DNA of 64,000 bases from Acidithiobacillus thiooxidans ATCC 19377 (lineage in GTDB: Bacteria > Pseudomonadota > Gammaproteobacteria > Acidithiobacillales > Acidithiobacillaceae). A model generated the notes under the pieces. The model saw nothing but the letters and a program-made list of their open reading frames with translations. It had not been told where the DNA came from and made no database searches. The first letter of the stretch is position 1, and each line of letters begins with the position of its first letter. The position numbers and the translations under genes are program-made. The stretch lies in NCBI RefSeq assembly GCF_009662475.1, contig NZ_CP045571.1, forward strand, positions 2,788,501 through 2,852,500. Reading direction: 5' to 3'. Shown in pieces: positions 26,365-34,544 of the stretch.

Positions 26365-26859
26365 TTACGAGTGGGCCTCTCTTGTCCAGAGGCCCGTCTT
26401 GCCGCCTTCCTTTTTAAGCAGGCGGATGTCACTGATGATCATACCCCTGTCTATTGCCTTGCACATATCGTATATGGTCAGCAACCCAACAGATACGGCA
26501 GTTAATGCTTCCATTTCCACGCCGGTTTGCCCTGCACAGTGTACTTCCGCACGACAAACAATGCGGGTGGGGTCAGTTTCAGGAATAAGGTCCACCTGAA
26601 CAGCCGTCAAGAACAACGGGTGTGCCAAAGGGATCAGCTCCCAGGTTCTTTTAGTGGCCTGGATGGCGGCTATTCTGGCAATTCCGAGCACATCACCTTT
26701 GTGAATCTGCCCTTCGGTAATGTGGTGGAAGGTGCTTTCTGCCATGTTGATTTCGCCTTCTGCAATGGCAATCCGCGTACTCACCGCCTTCGCGCCAACA
26801 TCGACCATGCGGGCTTCGCCCTGCGCATTAAAATGATTCAGATTTTCAGGAACAGACAT
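26365..26859 (-). CDS. moaC: MoaC, cyclic pyranopterin monophosphate synthase
   Basis: The 164 residues are typical length. [13 protein letters not shown] at residues 20-32 and [21 protein letters not shown] near 115-135 (ending in [10 protein letters not shown]) are conserved MoaC segments around the active-site Lys and Asp. It completes the first step begun by MoaA. AAAGGAG lies 10 bases before the ATG. Together with moaA it brackets the soe genes, which need this cofactor. An 8-bp hairpin at 26373-26395 lies in the last codons and may help end the convergent transcript. Confidence 0.93.
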   Translation of the reverse strand: MSVPENLNHFNAQGEARMVDVGAKAVSTRIAIAEGEINMAESTFHHITEGQIHKGDVLGIARIAAIQATKRTWELIPLAHPLFLTAVQVDLIPETDPTRIVCRAEVHCAGQTGVEMEALTAVSVGLLTIYDMCKAIDRGMIISDIRLLKKEGGKTGLWTREAHS

Positions 26860-26918
26860 GAATCTGGCACTCCTTTTGCTTACAATTTGAACCTATCCGA
26901 ACGGCTCTGGAATTTCTC

Positions 26919-28451
26919 ATGAAAACCAAAAGACAGCTCTGGCTGTGTTTGATTCTCTGTTGTTTCGCCTTGCCAGCGCAAGCCGATTTACGCTTTCTGT
27001 TGCCCCCGGTCAGTAGCCCGGCCGTCATGTATGCCGCATTCACACCGCTGGCCAACTACTTAAGCCATGCCATTAATCAAAAAATCACACTGAGCTTCAG
27101 CGCCAATCTACAAAGCTTTTACAATCAGGCCGACCAAAACACTCCGCAAATGGTGCTTTTTTGTCCTATTGCTTACATCCGCAGTGCCCATCAACAGGCT
27201 TATTACCCTCTCGCCGGAGTGATTCCCACTCCCGGCGGAAACCATAGTGTTATTGTCGTGCGTCGTAACAGCCCCATCCACAACGTGTTACAACTCAGGA
27301 ACCGCAGCTTTGTCATGGGGGATCCTGCCTGTGCAGCTTCCTCGCTGGTACCCTTGTCCATGTTTCGTGAGCTGGGGATGACACCCAAAAGTTTTAGTGT
27401 TTTTCGGCAAAGTGGATCAGATCAGAGTGCGCTCATGGATGTGGCTGCGCGTTTTTACGATGCTACAGCGGTTGCCAAAAACGTGGCAGCACCCTATATC
27501 CATTCGGGAACCCTGCGCGCCATTGCCGATGCCGAGGTCGGCCCCGGAGACCTACTGGCGGCTTCTGCCGGCGTGCCCGCCAACGTCCGCACGAAACTCA
27601 CCGCCGCTCTACTGACAGCAAAAATGCAGGATCCCGTCAGCATTCAGGCTCTTGGCGGTCTGGCAGCAGGATTCAAAGCCATCAATGATGGGGATTACAA
27701 TGCGCTACGCACCCTCTATCAAGAAATACACGGGGTCAAACTCCTTCCCAAAGTGCCGCAAGAAGCCATGACCTTGGGAATTCCGCCCACTTTCACACCG
27801 ATAGCGGCATACCAAATTTTTGCCCCGCTGCAAAAGGCGTTGAATGAAGCCACGGGACTTCCTGTACAGCTGGTCATTCCCCATAACGAACAGAGTTTCG
27901 TCGCCGATGGGCGCGCTGGCAAATTTGACTTCGCCCTGCTAACCCCCAGAATGGTCGCCATGGAAAAAACGCAGATGCTGCCTATTGCCCAGTCAGTTCC
28001 TCGCCATGACCTGCATGGCCTGGCGATTATTCGTAGGGATATGTCGATACCAGGCACCGGGCCATCCACGGGTCCCCTGCGCATTGCTTTTGCCAGCCCT
28101 TACTGCAGCGCCCGCTCTCTGGCTAAAGCCAAACTGCTCCGCCTGGCCGGTAACAGACCGGTGACATGGGTTCCGGAAGGTTCAGAGCACGCTGTTTTTA
28201 CAGCACTGGCAGAAAATCGTGCCACACTCGGCATAGTCCGTACAGCTACTGTCATGGCCCTAGAAAAAGAATTACCCGGTATCTGGTCGATTGTTCAAAG
28301 CGCCGGCCGGGCACCGGTATGGACACTGGTCGGCAAACGCCAGCTGCCGCTCGGAATACACAGCGCTGTCAAACAACAGGTTGCGAAAATGCCCCTCAAC
28401 GTGCTGGACACGGCCGGTTTCATGCGTTTCAGCATTCTGCCTGATGCCTAG
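26919..28451 (+). CDS. Two-lobed PhnD-like periplasmic binding protein linked to the TspS kinase
   Basis: A 510-residue exported protein with signal peptide MKTKRQLWLCLILCCFALPAQA. It contains two successive PhnD-type binding modules. The first starts at LLPPVSSPAVMYAAFTPLANYL and the second near residue 288 at IPPTFTPIAAYQIFAPLQ; both repeat the pattern in which a short PP..P segment is followed by a FxPL.. helix. PhnD-like proteins bind small oxyanions such as phosphonate or phosphite. No ABC permease or ATPase is nearby, and the gene runs directly into the sensor kinase (8-base overlap), so a ligand-sensing role for sulfur oxyanions is likely, but this is inference. Confidence 0.78.
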   Translation: MKTKRQLWLCLILCCFALPAQADLRFLLPPVSSPAVMYAAFTPLANYLSHAINQKITLSFSANLQSFYNQADQNTPQMVLFCPIAYIRSAHQQAYYPLAGVIPTPGGNHSVIVVRRNSPIHNVLQLRNRSFVMGDPACAASSLVPLSMFRELGMTPKSFSVFRQSGSDQSALMDVAARFYDATAVAKNVAAPYIHSGTLRAIADAEVGPGDLLAASAGVPANVRTKLTAALLTAKMQDPVSIQALGGLAAGFKAINDGDYNALRTLYQEIHGVKLLPKVPQEAMTLGIPPTFTPIAAYQIFAPLQKALNEATGLPVQLVIPHNEQSFVADGRAGKFDFALLTPRMVAMEKTQMLPIAQSVPRHDLHGLAIIRRDMSIPGTGPSTGPLRIAFASPYCSARSLAKAKLLRLAGNRPVTWVPEGSEHAVFTALAENRATLGIVRTATVMALEKELPGIWSIVQSAGRAPVWTLVGKRQLPLGIHSAVKQQVAKMPLNVLDTAGFMRFSILPDA

Positions 28452-29964
28452 TCCGAGCAAGGCTTCAGGACCAGATATTCCTGCTTCCTCAAAAAAACAG
28501 GATGTTTGGAAGACCCGGGCAGTCGTTGTACATATTCTCCAGCCAGTGATGCACTTTTGGCAAAATATGTCCTGGCGAGCCAAAAGCATGACTTTTGTGC
28601 TGCTTCTGGTGGCTCTGATTTATTTATCAATCTCCATATTTTTATACACCTCCGTACGCAACGATCTCACCAATCAGGTACAGACCGAATTGCTGCGGCT
28701 GACGGAAACGCTGGCCAGCTCGGCAGCAGACCCTCTCCTGCTGAAAGATGGTGGGAAACTGGGCAAGCTGGCAGATCTGCACAATCCTTTGGTGCAAACA
28801 GTAGTCATCACCAATAGCCGAAATGTCGTGGTAGCCAGCCCCGATATCCGCCAGCTGGGACAAACCCTCCCTTCATATTTGTCCAGAGCCAACGCCCATC
28901 AGGCCGATCACTTCGCTGCACCTGTTCTGGCCGGAGGTAATCAGCTGGGCGCCGTATATCTCCAGGGTAATCAGAAACACATTAACAGACTGGTGAACCA
29001 GCGCCTGGATAGAACCACCAGTCGGTTGATTGTACTTGGCTTGATTACCGCATTACTGGGCCTGTTGGGAGCCTATCTGGTCAGCCTGGCAATGACGCGT
29101 CCCGTATTAAGACTACTGGATGAAATTGAAAGCATGGAAGACCGTCTTGGCCTCGACAAGAAGTTCACCCTTGTCCGCACTCCCCAGTCGGGCGACGAAC
29201 TGTACCGCCTGGAATGGGCTTTTCGCTTCACCGAACAGCGCCTCAGGGAACATTTGCTGGAGCTTCGTCAGCTGCACCAGCGCCAACAGGCCATGCAATG
29301 TATGGCCACCATTGGTGAAATGTCTGCACAGGTGGCCCATGAAATCCGCAATGCCCTGTCCTCCCTGCGCGGTGCCGCACGTTACCTGGTACGCTATGGT
29401 CAGGCTGACAATCAGGGCGATTTTATCCGCATCATTGAAGAAGAAGTGCAGCGCCTGTATGACATGACACAGGGCTTTCTGGACTTTGGCCGGCCCTACG
29501 CGGCGATTCCTGTCGACACGCAAATCCGGCATCTGCTGGAGCGGTGTCTATCCAGGCATCGCGCAGACCTGGAGACCAAAACCATTATGGCCACTCTGGA
29601 TTGCCCGGAATCCCTGCATGCCATGCTGGACCCTTCCCTGATCGAACAGGCTTTGAGCAATCTGATTCTCAATGCCATTGATGCCCTGCCCATGCAAGAT
29701 GGGGAACTGCATCTTGCTGCAGAAAAATCCGGGCTTGCGCAGCTGGACATTATGGTTTCTGATAATGGGCCGGGCATTCCTCCGGAAAAACGGAAGAACA
29801 TTTTCAAACCCTATGTCACCACCAAAACCAAGGGTAGCGGTCTGGGATTGGCCGTGGTCACCAAAATCATGATGGTGCATGATGGCAGCGTAGAATTGTG
29901 CGAAACCCATTCCGGTGCCAGATTCATTCTCCATTTGCCCTGTAAGCTTCCCCTGTCATCCTGA
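28444..29964 (+). CDS. tspS: TspS-like sensor histidine kinase controlling sox genes
   Basis: A 506-residue membrane kinase. Membrane segments are at about residues 49-68 and 195-217, enclosing a 125-residue periplasmic sensor domain. A HAMP-like linker follows, then the phosphorylated His299 in AQVAHEIRNALSSL, the N box NLILNAIDALP, DNGPGIPPE and GSGLGLAV. The start is ambiguous; ATG 28444 overlaps the upstream stop, ATG 28549 would shorten the N-terminus. It belongs to the NtrB-like group that pairs with sigma-54 activators. Named from the TspS/TspR system reported upstream of sox in Acidithiobacillus caldus. Confidence 0.82.
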   Translation: MPSPSKASGPDIPASSKKQDVWKTRAVVVHILQPVMHFWQNMSWRAKSMTFVLLLVALIYLSISIFLYTSVRNDLTNQVQTELLRLTETLASSAADPLLLKDGGKLGKLADLHNPLVQTVVITNSRNVVVASPDIRQLGQTLPSYLSRANAHQADHFAAPVLAGGNQLGAVYLQGNQKHINRLVNQRLDRTTSRLIVLGLITALLGLLGAYLVSLAMTRPVLRLLDEIESMEDRLGLDKKFTLVRTPQSGDELYRLEWAFRFTEQRLREHLLELRQLHQRQQAMQCMATIGEMSAQVAHEIRNALSSLRGAARYLVRYGQADNQGDFIRIIEEEVQRLYDMTQGFLDFGRPYAAIPVDTQIRHLLERCLSRHRADLETKTIMATLDCPESLHAMLDPSLIEQALSNLILNAIDALPMQDGELHLAAEKSGLAQLDIMVSDNGPGIPPEKRKNIFKPYVTTKTKGSGLGLAVVTKIMMVHDGSVELCETHSGARFILHLPCKLPLSS

Positions 29965-30007
29965 TGATGACCATGACCAAAAAATTTCTGAGACCGACCC
30001 TATAAAC

Positions 30008-31378
30008 ATGCAAAATCTGATTTTAATTGTAGAAGATGAAAAAAACCTTCGCTGTGTTTTGGCAGCGGTACTGACTGCCGAGGGTTTCCAGGTACTGGAA
30101 GCCGAAAATGGCGAACAGGCGCTGGCAATCATTGCAAGCAATGCACCCGACTTGATCCTGACTGATCAGCGCCTTCCCGGGCTTTCCGGCACCGAACTAT
30201 TGCGCAATATCAAGGCGACGCATCCTGAAATACCGGTCATTATTACGACAGCCTACGGAGAAATTGAGCAGGCGGTCGAAGCCATCAAGGCGGGTGCCGA
30301 ACATTATCTGACTAAACCGGTTGATGAGGGCGAACTGATCGCCTTGATTCGCCAAACCCTGGGACGTCGTGGCAGGTCACTACCCCCCATGCGTCAGGAG
30401 CCACGCCGGCACGGCTTGATCGGAGTCAGCCGCGCTATCGAAGCCCTGCTGGAAACCATTGATCTGGTAGCTCCAGCTCCCTCCAATGTGCTGATTACCG
30501 GAGAATCCGGGACCGGTAAGGAGCTGGTTGCGCGTGCCTTGCATCAAGCTTCCAATCGGGCCGACCAACCTTTTGTCGCTTTTAACTGTGGCGCCATTCC
30601 CCTGGAGTTGGTGGAAAGTGAAATTTTTGGCTATGAAAAAGGCGCCTTTACGGGAGCGACCCGTACGCAAGCTGGCAAACTAGAAATGGCTGGTGCCGGA
30701 ACCCTTTTTCTGGATGAAGTGGGAGATATGCCTCTCGCCATGCAGGTCAAACTGCTCCGCGCCCTGCAGGAACGGGAATTTACCCGTCTGGGCACCCATC
30801 AACCCTTGCGCATGTTGGCCCGGATCGTGGCAGCCACCCACATGGATCTGGCCAAGGCCGTAGCTGAAGGCCGGTTCCGGGAAGATCTCTATTATCGGCT
30901 GAATGTCATTCCGCTCCATATTCCTCCGCTGCGCGAGCGACGCGCGGACATCGCACCGCTGGTACATCATTTTCTGGAACAAATCTGCAGCGTCATTGGC
31001 AGTAGCCCGACCGTAACCATCAGCAGTGAAGCCCTGGCTGCCCTGGAGGCCTATGAGTGGCCCGGCAATATCAGACAACTTGAAAACCTTCTGGAACGGA
31101 TGGTGGTGCTCAATCGTCATGGACACATACAGCGGCAGGACCTCCCTCCCGACATCTGCCAGCAAAATGCTGGGGCTGGTGGATCCGGTACGGCAAGCCC
31201 CTTTGATTTACCTGCCCTGGAAAGGCAAACCGTGCTCAGCGCCCTCGAAAAAACCCGGTTTAATCAAAGTCAGGCGGCTGTTCTTCTGGGTATCAGCCGC
31301 AAACAATTGCGGACCAAAATGAAAAATATCGGCCTGCTTGGCGACCAGGATTCTGAAGAAGACAACCTCGATAACTGA
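30008..31378 (+). CDS. tspR: TspR-like sigma-54-dependent response regulator
   Basis: A 456-residue NtrC-type activator. The receiver domain has phospho-acceptor Asp53, the AAA+ domain has Walker A GESGTGKE at 165-172 and the sigma-54 contact loop GAFTGA at 212-217, and a Fis-type helix-turn-helix near the end reads NQSQAAVLLGISRKQLRTKM. The start is set by alignment with receivers (MQNLILIVEDE). It probably drives the sigma-54 promoter at 31638-31653 ahead of soxX. Confidence 0.87.
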   Translation: MQNLILIVEDEKNLRCVLAAVLTAEGFQVLEAENGEQALAIIASNAPDLILTDQRLPGLSGTELLRNIKATHPEIPVIITTAYGEIEQAVEAIKAGAEHYLTKPVDEGELIALIRQTLGRRGRSLPPMRQEPRRHGLIGVSRAIEALLETIDLVAPAPSNVLITGESGTGKELVARALHQASNRADQPFVAFNCGAIPLELVESEIFGYEKGAFTGATRTQAGKLEMAGAGTLFLDEVGDMPLAMQVKLLRALQEREFTRLGTHQPLRMLARIVAATHMDLAKAVAEGRFREDLYYRLNVIPLHIPPLRERRADIAPLVHHFLEQICSVIGSSPTVTISSEALAALEAYEWPGNIRQLENLLERMVVLNRHGHIQRQDLPPDICQQNAGAGGSGTASPFDLPALERQTVLSALEKTRFNQSQAAVLLGISRKQLRTKMKNIGLLGDQDSEEDNLDN

Positions 31379-31388
31379 TCCATTGCAG

Positions 31389-31416
31389 GGACCGGTGCGA
31401 AACATCTGGTCCTTTT
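31389..31416 (+). terminator. Weak terminator after tspR
   Basis: GGACC(GG) and (CT)GGTCC form a 7-bp stem including one GU pair, followed by TTTT. The rest of the 324-base gap to soxX holds the sigma-54 promoter, AT-rich DNA and no gene. Confidence 0.45.
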
Positions 31417-31637
31417 GGCACACTGTTTTTTCTCTCGACTGCCCCTTCTCTTGCTCGCGGCAACACCCTCACCCGCACAGCGCCTTTGTACCGTCCGGCC
31501 TGAATCATTGAAAAACACCTATTGATCCAGATTTAGGGCTGAAAATGCCGTAAAAATGGCTAAAAAAACGGTACCAGAAATTATACATTACAGACTATTT
31601 TATTGTTTATTATAAGAAGCCATTCTGTCTAAAATGA

Positions 31638-31653
31638 TGGCACAAAAGCTGCT
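31638..31653 (+). promoter_or_regulatory. Sigma-54 (-24/-12) promoter of the sox operon
   Basis: TGGCACAAAAGCTGCT matches the consensus TGGCACRNNNNTTGCW at all conserved positions but one (C for the first T of the -12 box). The GG and GC are exactly 10 bases apart. Transcription would start near 31664, about 40 bases before the soxX ATG. An NtrC-type activator gene lies directly upstream. Confidence 0.85.
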
Positions 31654-31702
31654 AATTAATCTTGCCGCGCCAGTAGGTCGCGCTGCATTAAAGGAGCATT
31701 TT

Positions 31703-32098
31703 ATGAAGCACAGAAATAAACAGCTGGCTCAGATCGGTTTGCTGGTGACGGGTATTTCCTGTCTGGGATTTAGCCTAAATGGCGCAGCGGCAGAAGCGCC
31801 GGGCAACGTCAGCAGTATTCAGGCCGGCAAAGCTATTGCCTTCAATCGCGCTCAGGGAAACTGTCTTGCCTGCCACGCTCTACCGGGCGGAACCATGGCG
31901 GGCAATGTGGGTCCGGCCCTGCCCATGCAGGGGGTGACCTTTCAGCAGATGTTTCAGACCAAGGAAAAACTTGTCGCTTTTTTAGGTGATCCTGAAAAAC
32001 TATTTCCTTACGCAAACATGCCGGAATTTGGCAAGAACAAAGTGCTGACGCAGACACAGTTAGAGCAGGTTGCCGACTATTTGTGGTCTTTGAAGTAA
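31703..32098 (+). CDS. soxX: SoxX, c-type cytochrome subunit of the Sox complex
   Basis: A 131-residue exported cytochrome. The signal peptide runs to about residue 30 (GAAA), the haem site CLACH is at residues 54-58, and a Met in ANMPEFGK near residue 114 is a likely axial ligand. With SoxA it oxidatively joins thiosulfate to SoxY. AAGGAG lies 7 bases before the ATG at 31703; a longer reading begins before the transcription start and is rejected. Confidence 0.92.
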   Translation: MKHRNKQLAQIGLLVTGISCLGFSLNGAAAEAPGNVSSIQAGKAIAFNRAQGNCLACHALPGGTMAGNVGPALPMQGVTFQQMFQTKEKLVAFLGDPEKLFPYANMPEFGKNKVLTQTQLEQVADYLWSLK

Positions 32099-32130
32099 AT
32101 AATCCATCTGTAATTCCTAAGGAGACAATA

Positions 32131-32646
32131 ATGATGAGTAAACCCATTGAGCGACGCCAGTTTTTAGGTGCCAGCCTGGCTACAGGGGCCGTAGCTACGG
32201 CTGCTGGTCTTGGCTTGATCAAGCCTCAACTGGCCTTTGCAGACAATGTTGCCGGATGGCCTGCAAAAGCTTTTGATGCCAAGTTACTGAAAGAGGCTAT
32301 GTCCGATTCCGTCGGTAAAACTAACGTGCCGGTGTCATCCAAAGTCAAACTGACCGCGCCCACTATTGCTGAAAACGGCGGAGCGGTTCCCGTCACCATT
32401 GAAGTTGATTCGCCCATGACGGCGGACGATTACATTGCAGCGGTTTATCTGTTTGTCGATCACAATCCCACCCCTCTGGCCAGTCAGTTCACGTTTACGC
32501 CCGCAGCAGGTAAAGCATACATCCAACAACGCATCAAAATGGCAAAAACGGACAATGTCCGGGTCGTTGCCAAAACCAATAAGGGCGTTCTGATGGCCTC
32601 TGCTCCCCGGGAAGTCAAAGTCACCATTGGTGGTTGCGGCGGTTAA
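32131..32646 (+). CDS. soxY: SoxY, sulfur-carrying subunit
   Basis: A 171-residue protein with a twin-arginine leader (RRQFLGASLATG from residue 8) and the C-terminal swinging arm GGCGG, whose cysteine binds the sulfur intermediate. It forms the SoxYZ heterodimer in the periplasm and is probably exported folded with SoxZ. AAGGAG lies 6 bases before the first of two ATGs. Confidence 0.95.
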   Translation: MMSKPIERRQFLGASLATGAVATAAGLGLIKPQLAFADNVAGWPAKAFDAKLLKEAMSDSVGKTNVPVSSKVKLTAPTIAENGGAVPVTIEVDSPMTADDYIAAVYLFVDHNPTPLASQFTFTPAAGKAYIQQRIKMAKTDNVRVVAKTNKGVLMASAPREVKVTIGGCGG

Positions 32647-32680
32647 ACCAATATACACCCATTAAAAAGAGGAATTATCC

Positions 32681-33013
32681 ATGGCAGGAAATGTAGGTAA
32701 CCCAATGATTCGCATGGCGAGCAGCGCCAAAAAAGGGGAAATTGTCGAAATCCGTTCACTGATTATGAATCCCATGACTACGGGTCTGACCAAAGATAAG
32801 GCTGGAAAAGTCATTCCGGCCCATTTTATCCAAACCGTCACAGTGACATTTGATGACAAACCTTTACTGGACATTGACTGGAGTACAGCCGTCAGTGCCA
32901 ATCCCTACCTCGCATTCAAATTGCGGGCCGAAAGTAGCGGAACCCTGAAAATGGTCTGGAAAGACAATACCGGCGGTAACTGGAGTGCCGATTCCAAACT
33001 GACAGTAGCCTGA
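32681..33013 (+). CDS. soxZ: SoxZ, partner of SoxY
   Basis: A 110-residue beta-sandwich protein without its own signal peptide, as usual; it leaves the cytoplasm bound to SoxY. NPMTTGLTKDK near residues 30-40 is characteristic of the family. AAGAGG precedes the ATG; the gap from soxY is 34 bases. Confidence 0.94.
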   Translation: MAGNVGNPMIRMASSAKKGEIVEIRSLIMNPMTTGLTKDKAGKVIPAHFIQTVTVTFDDKPLLDIDWSTAVSANPYLAFKLRAESSGTLKMVWKDNTGGNWSADSKLTVA

Positions 33014-33063
33014 TACCTATATCGGGGCGAATGAAATCGCCCCTGCAATAAAAGGAGGAACCC

Positions 33064-33927
33064 ATGAAGCGGTTGCTGATTGCGCTTTCAATCATAGGCC
33101 TAGCTGGTGTCAGTGACGCCGCGCAGGCAGTCAACTGGTGGGACCTGGGAAATACCAAGGTCGGACCGGCCGAGACGCTTAAACAATTTCATACCTATTT
33201 TAAGGAACAAAATCCCAAAATGCCTTTGGAGAAGTACGCGCTGGGTTCTTATGCATTCAGCCCGGAAATGTACAGTCAATATCAGGAGGCCATTCAGTTT
33301 AATCCCGGAGATTTGACTTTATCCCAAGGCAAGGCTTTGTGGACCAAGCCTTTTGCTAACGGCAAGTCTTATGCCAGTTGTTATCCTGATGGTGGTAAGG
33401 GTGTGGCGGCGCACTACCCCATGTATGACCCCAAAACCCATGACATAGTAACTATCGGTACCAGTCTGAATGCCTGCCGCAAGGCTAATGGTGAGGCACC
33501 GCTTAAATATGGCAGCAGTGATATGGTGGCTTTGCAAACATATCTGACGTCCTTGTCCAATGGCATGCCAATGGATGTTCAGGTGCAGGGTCCGGGGGCC
33601 ACGCAAGCCTTTGAAGAAGGTAAAGCCTACTTTTTCATGAAACGCGGGCAACTGAATTTTTCCTGTGCTACTTGCCATGTTGCTTATGCCGGGAAATATT
33701 TACGCGCACAAATTATTTCTCCAGTACAAGGTCAAAGCGCCCATTTCCCGACTTATCGGGCTGCCTGGTCGGCAGTAAATACTTTGCAAAAGCGGATGCA
33801 GGGTTGTGACAAAAAAGTAGGTGCGGTGCCACAACCGCTCGAAAGTGCAGATTACCAGCGGCTGGAATATTTCATGAGTTATCTCAGCAACGGCATCAAG
33901 ATCAACGTGCCGGGATATCGCCCCTGA
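33064..33927 (+). CDS. soxA: SoxA, mono-haem cytochrome subunit of SoxAX
   Basis: A 287-residue exported cytochrome. The signal peptide ends near residue 22. There is a single haem site CATCH at 201-205, and Cys248 in MQGCDKK is the thiolate ligand of the active haem. The N-terminal domain has lost its haem site and keeps Cys106 and Cys138, which should form a disulfide. AGGAGG lies before the ATG. With SoxX it starts thiosulfate oxidation. Confidence 0.94.
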   Translation: MKRLLIALSIIGLAGVSDAAQAVNWWDLGNTKVGPAETLKQFHTYFKEQNPKMPLEKYALGSYAFSPEMYSQYQEAIQFNPGDLTLSQGKALWTKPFANGKSYASCYPDGGKGVAAHYPMYDPKTHDIVTIGTSLNACRKANGEAPLKYGSSDMVALQTYLTSLSNGMPMDVQVQGPGATQAFEEGKAYFFMKRGQLNFSCATCHVAYAGKYLRAQIISPVQGQSAHFPTYRAAWSAVNTLQKRMQGCDKKVGAVPQPLESADYQRLEYFMSYLSNGIKINVPGYRP

Positions 33928-33998
33928 ACTCAACCCCGGGTAATAAATCCTGAATTTTTACCCGGTACTACTTACTACCAGAAACAATGGGGAATACC

Positions 33999-34526
33999 AT
34001 GAATATGAAAAAATCATTACTCGTGCTCGGCTTATGTTGCACGGGATTGACTCTTGGCGGCTGGGCACAGGGTGCCGAGATTTCTTCGACAGTATCCGGA
34101 ATGCCAGCAATTAATACCGCCAGCCCATTGTACATTGTCAATGTGCAAAAAGGCGTTACTCCGGCCCAGATCAAAATGGGTATTCAGAGCGGTGCCGAGG
34201 CTGAAAACATGAATGTAGTGGGCACGCTGGATGTTCAGCAGGGACTCAAGGAAAGGGGTATTAAAAGTAATCAGCCCTATGTCATTTATGAGGTTTGTAA
34301 TTTGGTACTGGGTGCCAAAATTCTCAAAAGCACACCAGAATTTGGGGCTTTTGCACCCTGTAAAATTGTCATGTATGAACAAAATGGTCAACTCAAACTG
34401 ATGACCTATTTACCCACCTATGCCCTGAAATATTTCCCGAAAAATCCAGAATCCGCCAAAGTGGCTCAGGAACTGGATCACCAGATTATTACCGTGATGA
34501 AGCAAGCCGCTGCTGGCGGGCTTTAA
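33999..34526 (+). CDS. Exported DUF302-family protein inside the sox operon
   Basis: The protein has 175 residues from the ATG at 33999 (GGGGA 5 bases before). A signal peptide of about 25 residues is followed by a DUF302 domain with YVIYEVCNLVLGAKIL, FAPCKIVMYE and LPTYAL. The two cysteines (in EVCN and APCK) could form a disulfide or bind sulfur. Function in the family is unknown. It lies 71 bases after soxA and 18 before soxB, so it is made together with the Sox proteins and acts in the periplasm. Confidence 0.82.
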   Translation: MNMKKSLLVLGLCCTGLTLGGWAQGAEISSTVSGMPAINTASPLYIVNVQKGVTPAQIKMGIQSGAEAENMNVVGTLDVQQGLKERGIKSNQPYVIYEVCNLVLGAKILKSTPEFGAFAPCKIVMYEQNGQLKLMTYLPTYALKYFPKNPESAKVAQELDHQIITVMKQAAAGGL

Positions 34527-34544
34527 TCCGTACCGGAGGATTCA

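Noticed and set aside
31413-31435. A second TGGCAC as a possible sigma-54 promoter
   Set aside because: No GC lies at the -12 position with correct spacing; only T residues follow.
31634-31702. An upstream start for soxX
   Set aside because: That start overlaps the sigma-54 promoter itself, so it would lie before the transcript begins; the ATG at 31703 has an AAGGAG.
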